Of a DNA stretch of 64,000 nt, positions 9,051 through 19,346 are shown in pieces. The first letter of the stretch is position 1; each line of letters starts with the position of its first letter. The notes below the pieces were generated by a model that did no database searches, was not told the DNA's origin, and worked only from the letters and a program-made list of their open reading frames with translations. Source of the DNA: Eoetvoesia sp035555955 (GTDB taxonomy: Bacteria; Pseudomonadota; Gammaproteobacteria; Burkholderiales; Burkholderiaceae_B); NCBI RefSeq assembly GCF_035555955.1, contig NZ_DATMGA010000066.1:1-64000 (forward strand), given 5' to 3'. Position numbers and translations under genes: made by a program.

Positions 9051-9599
9051 ATGGGTGCCCAGCCCTCCGGGCGGCCGCGTCTGTTCTACGCTTTATGGCC
9101 GGATGCAAGCGCCGCGCGGCAATTGCAGGGTCTGCAGGAGGTCTTGTCGGGACGAAAGACCCATGTCGAGGATTTTCATCTGACCCTGGCCTTTCTTGGC
9201 GAGCAGCCCGAACAGGCCTTGCCCGTCCTGAAGGAAATACTGCTTGGCTTGTCCTTGCCCGAGATAACGTGCCTGCTGGATACTTACGGCTGCTTCAGCC
9301 GCTTGAAGCTGGTCTGGGCGGGCATGACCAATCCCCCGCAAAGCGTGTTCGAGGTCCGGCGGCAGTTGCTGGAAAAGCTGCGGGAAAAATCCATTTCGTT
9401 TCCGCAGGAAACGTCCTTTCGTCCCCACATCACACTGGCGCGCAAGGTGGAGGCCGTTGCCGAATGGCCGATGGCGCCCATACCCTGTGCGTCGTTTTCG
9501 CTGGTTCTGGCCCAGTCGGTCAAGGCCTCGCCTGGTTCGCCGCATTACCGGATACTGGCATCCCGCCAATGTCCGCTTCAACGAGGAAGCCGTTCATGA
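9051..9599 (+). CDS. thpR: RNA 2',3'-cyclic phosphodiesterase (2'-5' RNA ligase family)
   Basis: The 182-residue protein has the two catalytic HxT motifs of the 2H phosphoesterase family: HLTLAFLG near residue 43 and HITLARK near residue 127. Family members hydrolyse 2',3'-cyclic phosphate ends of RNA and can ligate tRNA halves in vitro. The ATG at 9051 begins just ahead of the conserved RLFYALWP strand. Its stop overlaps the sixA start (ATGA at 9596), so the two genes are coupled. Confidence 0.92.
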   Translation: MGAQPSGRPRLFYALWPDASAARQLQGLQEVLSGRKTHVEDFHLTLAFLGEQPEQALPVLKEILLGLSLPEITCLLDTYGCFSRLKLVWAGMTNPPQSVFEVRRQLLEKLREKSISFPQETSFRPHITLARKVEAVAEWPMAPIPCASFSLVLAQSVKASPGSPHYRILASRQCPLQRGSRS

Positions 9600-10114
9600 C
9601 AGCTGTGTTTCGCCGTCTTTTGCTGTTGCGCCATGCCCAGGCCGACCGTCCGCCCCATACCAGGGACTACGATCGCCCATTGTCGCCGGTGGGCGAACAA
9701 GAGGCGGACGAGATCGGAGGGTATCTGGCCCAGGAAAACCTGCTGCCCGAGTTGGCGCTGGTTTCTGGCTCGCTGCGTACGCGCACCACCTGGAGCCTTG
9801 TGCAGAAGCGCTTGCCCAGCCTGGTGCCGGCCATTTTCGAAGACAGGATTTATGAAGCGCATCCCAGCGTCTTGCTGGAAACCCTGCATGGGGTTTCGTC
9901 CGAACCGTCCACCATCTTGCTGGTTGGACACAATCCGGGTTTGCACTTGCTGGCCCTGCAATTGGTGGGGCGGGGCGGGCGCACCGCGTACAGCCGGTTG
10001 CGGCAGGAGTTTCCTCCAGCCGGCCTGGCCGTGATCGATTTCGAAGTTGCGCAGTGGAGCAGGGTTTCCGGGCAGAGCGGCGCCCTGGAGCGGTTTGCCG
10101 TGACGAAGAGCTAG
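9596..10114 (+). CDS. sixA: Phosphohistidine phosphatase SixA
   Basis: A 172-residue histidine phosphatase with the catalytic LLLLRHAQA motif near its N terminus and the second active-site His in LLVGHNPGL. Relatives dephosphorylate phosphohistidine on HPt domains or PTS proteins. The start at 9596 has AGGAAG 6 bases upstream and overlaps the thpR stop; an ATG at 9569 lacks a good site. Its 3' end overlaps the convergent infA by 4 bases. Confidence 0.92.
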   Translation: MTAVFRRLLLLRHAQADRPPHTRDYDRPLSPVGEQEADEIGGYLAQENLLPELALVSGSLRTRTTWSLVQKRLPSLVPAIFEDRIYEAHPSVLLETLHGVSSEPSTILLVGHNPGLHLLALQLVGRGGRTAYSRLRQEFPPAGLAVIDFEVAQWSRVSGQSGALERFAVTKS

Positions 10115-10368
10115 CTGTGCCGGCGTGCGGGGGCCATGGGGGGGCGGCCTGCGATATGGCGGAAGGTAATGCGGCCTTTGCTCAGGTCGTAGGGCGACAT
10201 TTCAAGCGTGACCTTGTCGCCCGCCAGAATACGGATGTGGTGCTTGCGCATTTTGCCGCCGGTGTAGGCAATGATGGGGTGCCCATTGTCCAGCAAGACC
10301 CTGAAGCGCGAATCGGGCAATACTTCGGTAACGGAACCTTGCATTTCAAGTAGTTCTTCTTTGGCCAT
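10111..10368 (-). CDS. infA: Translation initiation factor IF-1 (accessory copy likely)
   Basis: An 85-residue OB-fold protein that starts MAKEELLEMQGSVTEVLPDS, the classic IF-1 start, and contains the conserved GKMRKHHIRILAGDKVTLEMSPYDL core. It binds the 30S A site during initiation. It exceeds the usual 72 residues because of a C-terminal tail rich in Pro, Ala and Arg. Burkholderiales often carry one infA with the ribosomal protein genes and a second elsewhere; this copy has no ribosomal neighbours, so it is probably the second. A strong promoter-like pair lies about 350 bases upstream. Confidence 0.95.
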   Translation of the reverse strand: MAKEELLEMQGSVTEVLPDSRFRVLLDNGHPIIAYTGGKMRKHHIRILAGDKVTLEMSPYDLSKGRITFRHIAGRPPMAPARRHS

Positions 10369-10643
10369 AAACGGGACTCCTAAGTTGGTTGATCGAACCG
10401 GGCGGGCATTGCGCCTGCCCGGCCTTAGCCGGGTACGAACGGCGAATCGAAGCGCGGGCGATGGGCGCGGCGTTGATTCGGCGGCGTGGTACAGGAAAAA
10501 TAACTATGACGGCGCACGCCTTGGGCGTTGAGCCGCGTTTGCTTTGCTGGCTGATGGGGATGAAGAGCTTTGCCGCTACGATGAGTGGCGGAGCTTGCTC
10601 GTGAGACGCGGTGTGAACCGTGGGTAGGGGGATAAAGATTCCC

Positions 10644-10660
10644 AAAAAAGCGACAGCTTT
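10644..10660 (-). terminator. Weak hairpin with U-tract in the infA leader
   Basis: On the minus strand AAAGC-TGTC-GCTTT forms a 5-bp stem followed directly by more T, six in all. It is short and AT-rich, so it may terminate only weakly. With the upstream promoter it would bound an RNA of about 75 bases. Confidence 0.3.
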
Positions 10661-10725
10661 ATCTTGGGTGCCGACTCAAGAATCAACTGAAGCATGCAAA
10701 GCATAGCGTAAAAATTGTCTAATAA

Positions 10726-10754
10726 AAGATACGCCGGATTGCCCGTTTTGTCAA
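10726..10754 (-). promoter_or_regulatory. Sigma-70-type promoter upstream of infA
   Basis: On the minus strand TTGACA (10749-10754) and TATCTT (10726-10731) are 17 bases apart. The -35 box is a perfect match; the -10 matches 4 of 6. A dyad CAAGAT-AAA-ATCTTG (10752-10766) overlaps the -35 box and could be an operator. Transcription would start near 10719 and run toward infA. Confidence 0.55.
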
Positions 10755-10768
10755 GATAAAATCTTGCC

Positions 10769-10811
10769 TGCAAGCCCTGCAAGCCCTGCAAGCCCTGCAA
10801 GCCCTGCAAGC
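10769..10811. repeat. Tandem 9-bp repeat, four copies plus partial
   Basis: TGCAAGCCC occurs four times without interruption (10769-10804), followed by TGCAAGC. It lies between the hemerythrin stop and the infA promoter. The unit length and perfect copies suggest slippage; copy number may vary between strains. Confidence 0.9.
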
Positions 10812-10837
10812 TGGTATCTCGCGTGTTCCCGCCGCGC

Positions 10838-11392
10838 CTACGACTTTGGCGGCGCAAGATTGCGCCGTTGCGCCATGGCGCCACCCATGCGGCTCAATGC
10901 CGCGTCGCCCAGCAGTCTGGATGCCATGGGAAAGAGTTCGTTGTCTTCGCGTTCAAGATGCCTGGCGTAGCGCTGGACAAAAGCTTCGACTTCCGGAGCG
11001 GGCAGCGGGGTAGTTCGGCCTTCGGCGATTTGCGCCAGGGCGATTCGCAAATGCCGCCAGTCTGCTTCCAGGAGGCGGTGTTCGGCGGCCAGGCTTGCCG
11101 TGATTTCGCGGATGCAGACGGCGTCGGAGCCGGCCATGGCTTCCAGCAGTTCGGGGAAAAGGTTTTCTTCCTCGTCCGCATGATGCAAGGGCGCGGCGAT
11201 ATCGAAATAGCGGATGATGCCGGCTGCGGCGGATGCCGCTTCGGCGTCGGCGCCGTGTTGTTCCAGGTGGGGAACCAGCCGGCTCAAAATGGCGCATTGG
11301 CGCTCGATCCGGGTATGGCATGTGGCGAGCATGTCCAGAGGGGCTTCCGCCCCGGCCAGTGGGCTGGAATATCCGGGGAAGGCGATGCTCAT
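10838..11392 (-). CDS. Hemerythrin HHE domain protein
   Basis: A 184-residue four-helix-bundle protein. Likely di-iron ligands sit in HTRIERQ, PLHHADEEENLFP, EHRLLE and HLEREDNELFP, the spacing expected for the bacterial HHE family. Such proteins bind O2, sense or detoxify NO, or help iron-sulfur repair; which applies here cannot be decided. It is divergent from a ferritin-like gene across 234 bases, so the two non-haem iron proteins may share control. No signal peptide is seen. Confidence 0.88.
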   Translation of the reverse strand: MSIAFPGYSSPLAGAEAPLDMLATCHTRIERQCAILSRLVPHLEQHGADAEAASAAAGIIRYFDIAAPLHHADEEENLFPELLEAMAGSDAVCIREITASLAAEHRLLEADWRHLRIALAQIAEGRTTPLPAPEVEAFVQRYARHLEREDNELFPMASRLLGDAALSRMGGAMAQRRNLAPPKS

Positions 11393-11554
11393 GGCGTGTC
11401 CTCGTGGTGTGTGAATGCCGGGCTTGCCGTGTTTGTCCGTGGCGCTTGCAACAGGCGATTGCGCGGCGTATCAGGGTATTGCCCGCGACGTATCGCGGCT
11501 GTTTTAGTTATAGCATGGCACGGTGAGGACCATAGGTTCGCACGGGCGGCCGCG

Positions 11555-11584
11555 CTGTCGAATCGCGGCAGCATGGCATACAAT
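11555..11584 (+). promoter_or_regulatory. Candidate promoter of the ferritin-like gene
   Basis: TACAAT (11579-11584) is a good -10 box, 5 of 6. The best -35 candidate, CTGTCG (11555-11560), is weak and 18 bases away, which would fit an activated promoter. The start codon follows 42 bases after the -10 box. Confidence 0.35.
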
Positions 11585-11626
11585 AATCCATGAAGCGGGG
11601 AGAAGAATAGTGTGTGAGGTGCAGAT

Positions 11627-12466
11627 ATGACGCAAGACGTTGTGAAGCAAGATACCACCCCCAGGCTGCCGGCTTGGGGGCTCGACCAGATCCCATACGA
11701 TGCCATCGACATGGCGCGCGTTTCAGGATGCGACGAGCTGCTTTACATGGTGGCGGGCGCATCGTTCATTGAAATCGCCTCCGACCTTTATACCGGCAAT
11801 CTCATCCAGTACTTCGATGGCGACGCGCCGGTGGTCGAATGGCTGGACCAACATTGGCAGCACGAAGAGCTGCGCCACGGGCGAGCCCTCAGGGGCTATG
11901 TGCAGCATGCCTGGCCCGAGTTCGACTGGAACACCGCCTACGATGCGTTCTTCGCCGAATACTCCAAGCTATGCACGGTCGAAGAGTTCGAATCGACCCG
12001 GGGCCTGGAAATGGCGGCCCGCTGCGTGGTCGAAACGGGCACGGCCACGTTCTACAGGGCGCTTTCCGAGCGGGCCACCGAACCCGTGCTGGCAGGCATA
12101 GCTGCTCGCATCGGGGCCGAAGAGGTCGGCCACTACAAACATTTCTTCCGCTATTTCCGCCAGTACAGCGACGTCGAGCGCATTGGCCGCCTGAAGGTTC
12201 TGGGCGCGCTGAAGCGGCGCGTACTGGAAGCCCGGCAGTCCGACGCCGAATGCGCGCTCTGGTACGCTTATTCCACGCATGTCGGCGCCAGGGCCAACAA
12301 GGCGGAGTTCAAGATGCTGTGCAAACAGCTCGGCCGCGAACTGCGGCCGCTTTACCCTGTTTCCATGGCCGTCAAAATGGTGCTCAAGCCCCTGAACCTG
12401 CCTTCGGGCGTGTCGCGGGCCATTCAAATGCCCCTGGCCGTGGCTTCCAGCTGGCTTATCCGTTAA
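11627..12466 (+). CDS. Ferritin-like di-iron domain protein
   Basis: A 279-residue, mostly helical protein with paired ExxH-type motifs expected of a ferritin-like di-iron site: EELRHGRAL near residue 85, a central E...CVVETGTATFYRAL helix and EEVGHYKHF near residue 165. Its catalytic role, if any, is unknown; relatives are annotated only as ferritin-like. There is no signal peptide. It is divergent from the hemerythrin gene. The C terminus is basic and somewhat hydrophobic and may touch the membrane. Confidence 0.8.
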   Translation: MTQDVVKQDTTPRLPAWGLDQIPYDAIDMARVSGCDELLYMVAGASFIEIASDLYTGNLIQYFDGDAPVVEWLDQHWQHEELRHGRALRGYVQHAWPEFDWNTAYDAFFAEYSKLCTVEEFESTRGLEMAARCVVETGTATFYRALSERATEPVLAGIAARIGAEEVGHYKHFFRYFRQYSDVERIGRLKVLGALKRRVLEARQSDAECALWYAYSTHVGARANKAEFKMLCKQLGRELRPLYPVSMAVKMVLKPLNLPSGVSRAIQMPLAVASSWLIR

Positions 12467-12480
12467 GAATCGGGCTGATC

Positions 12481-12502
12481 GCTGCCGCGATGCCGCGGCA
12501 GC
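12481..12502. terminator. GC-rich hairpin between convergent genes
   Basis: GCTGCCGCG-ATGC-CGCGGCAGC is a perfect 9-bp stem with a 4-base loop, placed 14 bases after the ferritin-like stop. No T-tract follows, so termination is uncertain, but the position between two converging genes fits. Confidence 0.45.
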
Positions 12503-12547
12503 GGGGCGGGCACAGCCCGATGCGCGTCATTGCGGTTTGGCCGCTGT

Positions 12548-13165
12548 TTAAAGCAGCCCCCGGCCGTTCAATATCTGCTGCACCTGGGCCAGGCGCCTTA
12601 CTGGATCGTCCAGCGTCAGCATGTCTTGCTGCTCGATGGGCATGAGCGGCAACAGCTCGCACCAGCGGTTTGCAACCCAGCCGCATTCGTCCAGGCGGAA
12701 CGGCGGGGACAGAGGCATGGCGGCCGCTGGCGTGCCGCTTTTCTGCATGTCGGCGATCAGTTTTCCCAGCCGGTTGGCGCTGGCCTGCAGCGGGTCGGGA
12801 ATGGCGATGACGGGGTCGTCCGCCATCAGGGCGATATCCCCGCTCCACAGTCCGAACCGGCCTTGCTCGCAGTCCTGCAGATGGAAACGCCGGGTGCCCG
12901 AGCAGCGCAGCTGAATGAGTCCGGGCATGGGCGACACCCATTCGTCTATCCTTGCCAGCGTGCCGGCTTGCGCCAGGACCTCGGTGGCTTCGGGCCTGCG
13001 CACCTCGCTGCCTTCGATCAAGGGCACGATGCCGAAGGGTTCGCCGGCTTCTATGCTTTTCTTGATCATGTCGAGATAGCGGACCTCGAAGATGCGCAGG
13101 TGCAGGACCCCGTCGGGGAACAGGGCCCTGCCCAGCGGGAAGAGAGGAATATTGCTTGTGTTCAT
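12548..13165 (-). CDS. Stand-alone LON substrate-binding domain protein
   Basis: The 205 residues match the N-terminal LON domain (IPLFPLGRALFPDGVLHLRIFEVRYLDMI) with no AAA+ or protease domain. Family members of this size are common in Proteobacteria and lack a proven role. It begins right at the conserved strand. It is divergent from the CoA ligase operon across about 210 bases. A complete Lon protease is encoded 3 kb away, so it could act as an adaptor or competitor, but this is speculation. Confidence 0.9.
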   Translation of the reverse strand: MNTSNIPLFPLGRALFPDGVLHLRIFEVRYLDMIKKSIEAGEPFGIVPLIEGSEVRRPEATEVLAQAGTLARIDEWVSPMPGLIQLRCSGTRRFHLQDCEQGRFGLWSGDIALMADDPVIAIPDPLQASANRLGKLIADMQKSGTPAAAMPLSPPFRLDECGWVANRWCELLPLMPIEQQDMLTLDDPVRRLAQVQQILNGRGLL

Positions 13166-13254
13166 GATTCCGCGCCGCGTTTGAAGACTGCAGGATGCCG
13201 CGGCGCCGGCGGGAAGGGGCCGGATGCGGCAGGTTCGTGGATATAAACTATATA

Positions 13255-13290
13255 TTGCATGTGATATTCAAATTGCGTATAGTATTCATC
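13255..13290 (+). promoter_or_regulatory. Tandem 18-bp operator candidate overlapping the CoA ligase promoter
   Basis: Two head-to-tail 18-mers (13255-13272 and 13273-13290) share 12 bases, in the pattern TTGC.T.T..TATTCA. They span a promoter-like pair, TTGCAT (13255-13260) and TATAGT (13278-13283), 17 bases apart. A repressor bound here would block RNA polymerase. The BoxR-like regulator two genes down is the natural candidate. Confidence 0.5.
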
Positions 13291-13374
13291 AATAAATGCC
13301 CGCAAGGGCAGCATAATCGCTTCGGAGTCGCCCTGTCCGGCCAGTCCGGGGCAAGATATACGATGGAGACAAGC

Positions 13375-15225
13375 ATGAATTTACCTCAAGCCCAGGAAGC
13401 CGCGCTTTTCGCCGAGCCGGCCGTAACCGTCGCGTCGCGTCCCGACGGCACCATTGTGGTTGAGAATCCCGTTCCCCTCGAGCCTTATGCGCGCTGCATC
13501 GGCGAATTCCTCGAGCACTGGGCCCGCGAGGCGCCCGATCGCGACTTCCTGATGGCGCGCAACCCGGCATCAGGCCGATGGGAGGGCGTCAGCTACGCCC
13601 TGGCCCTGGACAAGGTCTACCGCATCGGCACCTGGCTGCTGAAGCAGGGCGTGCTGGCCGATCGCCCTTTCTGCGTCCTGACGGACAACAGCATCGAGCA
13701 TGGGCTCATCATGCTTGCCTGCATGCATGTGGGCATTCCCTATGCGGGCATTTCACCCGCGTATTCATTGGTTTCCAAAGACCACGCCAAGCTGAAGAAC
13801 CTGGTTCAGCGCCTGGATCCATCCGTCATCTATGTAGGCGGCGTCGAGCGCTACAGGCCTGCGCTGAAGTCCATCGAAGGCTTGCACAACGCAACGTTGG
13901 TGGTGGCCGACTCCGACGCCAGGCCCGAGGGCGGCCTGGTGTTTTCCGATATGCTGGCCCAGCGGGACGACGAGGCGGTGCAACGTGCCTATGCGCAAGT
14001 CACCCCCGACACGATCGCCAAGATTTTGTTCACCTCGGGCTCCACGGGGTACCCCAAGGGCGTCATCAATACGCAGCGCATGCTGTGCTCGAGCATGCAG
14101 GGCAAGCTGCAGGCATGGCCCTTCCTGGGCGAGGAGCCTCCGGTGCTGCTGGACTGGCTGCCCTGGAACCATACCTTCGGCAGCAATCACAATTTCAATA
14201 TCGTCCTGGTCAACGGCGGCACGTTTTACCTTGATGCCGGCAAGCCCATGCCGGGGCTGTTCGACACCAGCATCGCCAATTTGCGCGATACCGCCCCGAC
14301 GCTGTACATGAACGTGCCCCGGGCTTTCGACATGCTGCTTCCCGTACTGCGCACCGATGCGCAGTTGCGCCGCCAGTTCTTTTCCCGCCTCAAGGTCATC
14401 TTTTATGCAGCCGCGGCGTTGCCTCAGCATTTGTGGGACGGCCTTATCGAGCTGTCGCGCCAGGAGCTTGGCCACGCCATTCCCATGGTGACGGCCTGGG
14501 GCTCTACGGAAACCTCGCCGTTGGCCACCGACTGTCATTTCCAGGCCGACCAATCCGGCGTCATCGGCTTGCCGATCGCGGGGGTCAGCCTCAAGCTGGT
14601 GCCCAACGGCGGCAAGCTGGAAGTTCGCGTCAAGGGGCCCAACATCACACCGGGCTATTTCAAGCAGCCCGAGCTGACGGCCAAGGCGTTCGACGAAGAG
14701 GGCTTCTACCTTATCGGCGATGCCGTGCGCTTCGCCGACCCGGACCGTCCCGAAGCCGGACTCATGTTCGACGGCCGGGTTTCCGAAGACTTCAAGCTCA
14801 CCACGGCCACCTGGGTAAGTGTCGGGACGCTACGGGTCAAGGGCATCGAGCACTTGGCTCCCCTGGCGCAGGACATCGTGGTGACCGGCCACGATCGCGA
14901 TTCCGTGGGGTTTCTTGTCTTCCTCAACGCCACGGCATGCCGCCAGCTTACAGGGCTGGGCGCCGATGCCTCGCTGGAGGAAATCGCCGCGCATCCCGCC
15001 GTGCGCGAGCATATCCGGAAAGGGCTGCGAGCCATGCACAAAGACGGCACGGGCAGCTCCACCTATGCAGATCGGGCGCTGCTGCTGACCACGCCTCCTT
15101 CGGTCGACGATGGTGAAATCACCGACAAGGGCTATATCAACCAGTCGGCGGTTCTGGCTGCCCGAGGCAGGCTGGTGGAGGAAATGTACGACGCCGAACC
15201 TTCCGATGCGGTCATCCGCTTGTAA
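13375..15225 (+). CDS. Feruloyl-CoA synthase-type AMP-dependent ligase
   Basis: A 616-residue adenylate-forming enzyme with the P-loop FTSGSTGYPKG at residues 219-229, the AWGSTETSP motif and a C terminus (DGEITDKGYINQSAVL) typical of the group annotated as feruloyl-CoA synthase. It should activate ferulate or another aromatic acid as a CoA thioester. The start at 13375 has GGAG 6 bases upstream; ATG 13363 has no good site. It is followed after 22 bases by a BoxR-like regulator. No enoyl-CoA hydratase/aldolase or vanillin dehydrogenase gene is near, so the exact acid stays open. Confidence 0.8.
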   Translation: MNLPQAQEAALFAEPAVTVASRPDGTIVVENPVPLEPYARCIGEFLEHWAREAPDRDFLMARNPASGRWEGVSYALALDKVYRIGTWLLKQGVLADRPFCVLTDNSIEHGLIMLACMHVGIPYAGISPAYSLVSKDHAKLKNLVQRLDPSVIYVGGVERYRPALKSIEGLHNATLVVADSDARPEGGLVFSDMLAQRDDEAVQRAYAQVTPDTIAKILFTSGSTGYPKGVINTQRMLCSSMQGKLQAWPFLGEEPPVLLDWLPWNHTFGSNHNFNIVLVNGGTFYLDAGKPMPGLFDTSIANLRDTAPTLYMNVPRAFDMLLPVLRTDAQLRRQFFSRLKVIFYAAAALPQHLWDGLIELSRQELGHAIPMVTAWGSTETSPLATDCHFQADQSGVIGLPIAGVSLKLVPNGGKLEVRVKGPNITPGYFKQPELTAKAFDEEGFYLIGDAVRFADPDRPEAGLMFDGRVSEDFKLTTATWVSVGTLRVKGIEHLAPLAQDIVVTGHDRDSVGFLVFLNATACRQLTGLGADASLEEIAAHPAVREHIRKGLRAMHKDGTGSSTYADRALLLTTPPSVDDGEITDKGYINQSAVLAARGRLVEEMYDAEPSDAVIRL

Positions 15226-15247
15226 GCGGCGCGGCTGAAGCAAGATC

Positions 15248-16168
15248 ATGACACTGCAAAAGTCGTTGTCGGAACAGGAAATCGCCGAACTGTCCCGGCG
15301 CCTTGGGCAGCGCGTGCGTTCCGCGCGCGCGGGCAGGGGCATGACCATGAAGCAGCTGGCGCAGGATGCCGACATTTCCCTGCCGTACTTGTCGCGGGTT
15401 GAAAAGGGCGACGGCAATATTTCCATTGCCGTGCTGCATAAACTGGCGGCTGCACTGAGCTTGCCGGCCGACAGCCTGTTGTCGGACAACGAGCGCTACG
15501 GCACGGATTACGCGCTGATCATCGAGCTGCTGAAGCGGCAGCCGCCGCTGCAACTGCGCGAGATCCGCAAGCATCTGGTCGAACGATTCGCCCGGTCACA
15601 GACAGGGCGAGCCGCGCCGCGCCGCATTGCGCTTATCGGCCTGCGCGGCGCGGGCAAGTCGACGCTGGGCGTATTGCTGGCCGAGCGGCTGGAGGTTCCC
15701 TTCGTCGAACTGAATGCCGAGGTGGAAAAAGAGGCGGGGCTTTCCCTGAACGAAATTTTTTCCATTTATGGCCAGGCGGGATTTCGCCGCCTGGAGCGCA
15801 GCAGCCTGGAACGGGTGGTGGCCACCTACCCGGAGGTTGTCATTGCAACCGGCGGAGGCATCGTGATGGAGCCCGCCACCTACGAGCTGCTATTGCATTC
15901 GTTTTTCAGCGTGTGGCTGCATGCCGCGCCCGAAGAGCATTTCAGGCGTGTCATGGCGCAGCACGATGTTCGCATCGCCACGCCGCAGTTGCAGGAAGAG
16001 GCCATGGCCAGCATTGTGGGCGCGCTGGGCGCGCGCAGCAAGCTGTACGCGCTGGCCCATGCCCATATGGAAACCACCGGTCGGAAGGTCGATGAGCTGG
16101 TCGGCGCCCTCAGGCGGCTGATCGACGAAAACGTCCACCCGGATTTTTCCAAGGCCAGCGCTGCATAG
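15248..16168 (+). CDS. XRE-family regulator fused to a shikimate kinase-like domain (BoxR/BzdR type)
   Basis: The 306 residues combine an N-terminal XRE helix-turn-helix (about residues 17-72, with ISLPYLSRVEKGDG) and a C-terminal shikimate kinase-like domain with Walker A GLRGAGKST at residues 131-139 and ATGGGIV further on. This architecture is that of BzdR and BoxR, repressors of benzoate degradation that bind benzoyl-CoA. Here it sits directly after a CoA ligase gene, so its effector may be the CoA thioester that ligase makes. It lies in the same operon and probably controls its own promoter. Confidence 0.88.
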   Translation: MTLQKSLSEQEIAELSRRLGQRVRSARAGRGMTMKQLAQDADISLPYLSRVEKGDGNISIAVLHKLAAALSLPADSLLSDNERYGTDYALIIELLKRQPPLQLREIRKHLVERFARSQTGRAAPRRIALIGLRGAGKSTLGVLLAERLEVPFVELNAEVEKEAGLSLNEIFSIYGQAGFRRLERSSLERVVATYPEVVIATGGGIVMEPATYELLLHSFFSVWLHAAPEEHFRRVMAQHDVRIATPQLQEEAMASIVGALGARSKLYALAHAHMETTGRKVDELVGALRRLIDENVHPDFSKASAA

Positions 16169-16279
16169 CGTGCGGTTTGCCCCGGGGATAGCCGTTATTC
16201 GTGCTGAGCGCACCGAGGTGGCGGCGGGGCCAGGCTTTGGCCGCGCGCCGCGGGGCTTGCCCGGTTGTTGCCGTCGGGC

Positions 16280-18727
<2,448 letters not shown>

Positions 18728-18746
18728 GACGTGACCTTGCTTGGCG

Positions 18747-19151
18747 TTACGCGAGTTTCAGCAAACTGAGCACCAGGCAGCCGTGCGCCAGCCTGGATTC
18801 CTGGATCTGGAACTGTCCGGGGGGAAGCTCGATGCGGCGCTCGAAACGCCCGTAGGGAATCTCGATGCGGCGCACGTGCGCCAGCGCGGGGGCAGGCATG
18901 GGCCGTTCGCCGACGATGCTCAGATGGCCGTTTTCGATGACGACCTTGATTTGCTCTGGCTCGACCCCGGGCAAGGCGACCAGCACGGTTATCTGGTTTT
19001 GGGTTTCGAAGAGATCGACCGGGGGTTCCCAGGTGGGGCCTCGCGCGGGGCCCTGGGCCAGGCGGAAAAATTGGCGGTGTAGACGGTCGGCCTGTTCCAG
19101 CATATTGACGGCCTCCGACCACATGGTGCTGGCCGGCTTGCGGTATGTCAT
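18747..19151 (-). CDS. Small heat-shock protein, Hsp20/alpha-crystallin family
   Basis: The 134 residues contain the alpha-crystallin domain (PPVDLFETQNQITVLVALPGV through IEIPYGRFERRIELP). The protein should bind unfolding proteins and hold them for refolding or for degradation by the Lon encoded next. The start at 19151 is favoured because AAAAGG lies 9 bases ahead; in-frame ATGs at 19160 and 19169 overlap that site. No clear sigma-32 promoter could be read upstream. Confidence 0.9.
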   Translation of the reverse strand: MTYRKPASTMWSEAVNMLEQADRLHRQFFRLAQGPARGPTWEPPVDLFETQNQITVLVALPGVEPEQIKVVIENGHLSIVGERPMPAPALAHVRRIEIPYGRFERRIELPPGQFQIQESRLAHGCLVLSLLKLA

Positions 19152-19264
19152 GGATTGCATCCTTTTCATGTGGCGCCTGGGAGCGTGATGCCATTGCCTG
19201 AAGAACACTGCCCGCATACCCTGGAGCGCCTTGCACAAACAATAGTAGGAGCAAAACCGATCCG

Positions 19265-19293
19265 TTGCAATCGGCCCGGGGGGTTCGTATACT
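19265..19293 (+). promoter_or_regulatory. Sigma-70-type promoter of the DsbA-family gene
   Basis: TTGCAA (19265-19270) and TATACT (19288-19293) are 17 bases apart and match 5 of 6 at each box. The start codon follows 53 bases after the -10 box. Confidence 0.6.
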
Positions 19294-19346
19294 TTGCTCG
19301 TCCGCCGCCGGTGGCGCGGCGCCATCCCGCATTGCCAGAGGCCCTC

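Larger units (their letters stand above)
10369..10837. other. 469-base intergenic region: infA promoter, possible small RNA, tandem repeat
   Basis: No convincing gene lies here. A 102-codon frame on the minus strand crosses the repeat but has no homology I recognise. The region holds a minus-strand promoter (10726-10754), a dyad over its -35 box, a weak terminator-like hairpin (10644-10660) and a 9-bp tandem repeat (10769-10811). The promoter would give infA a leader of about 350 bases. Confidence 0.5.

Noticed and set aside
10769..10811. CRISPR-like array
   Set aside because: Nine-base units with no spacers and no cas genes nearby are a simple tandem repeat.
10576..10884. A 102-codon minus-strand frame with a repeated LQG peptide
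   Set aside because: The repeated peptide only reflects the 9-bp tandem DNA repeat; the frame overlaps the hemerythrin gene end and has no ribosome site.
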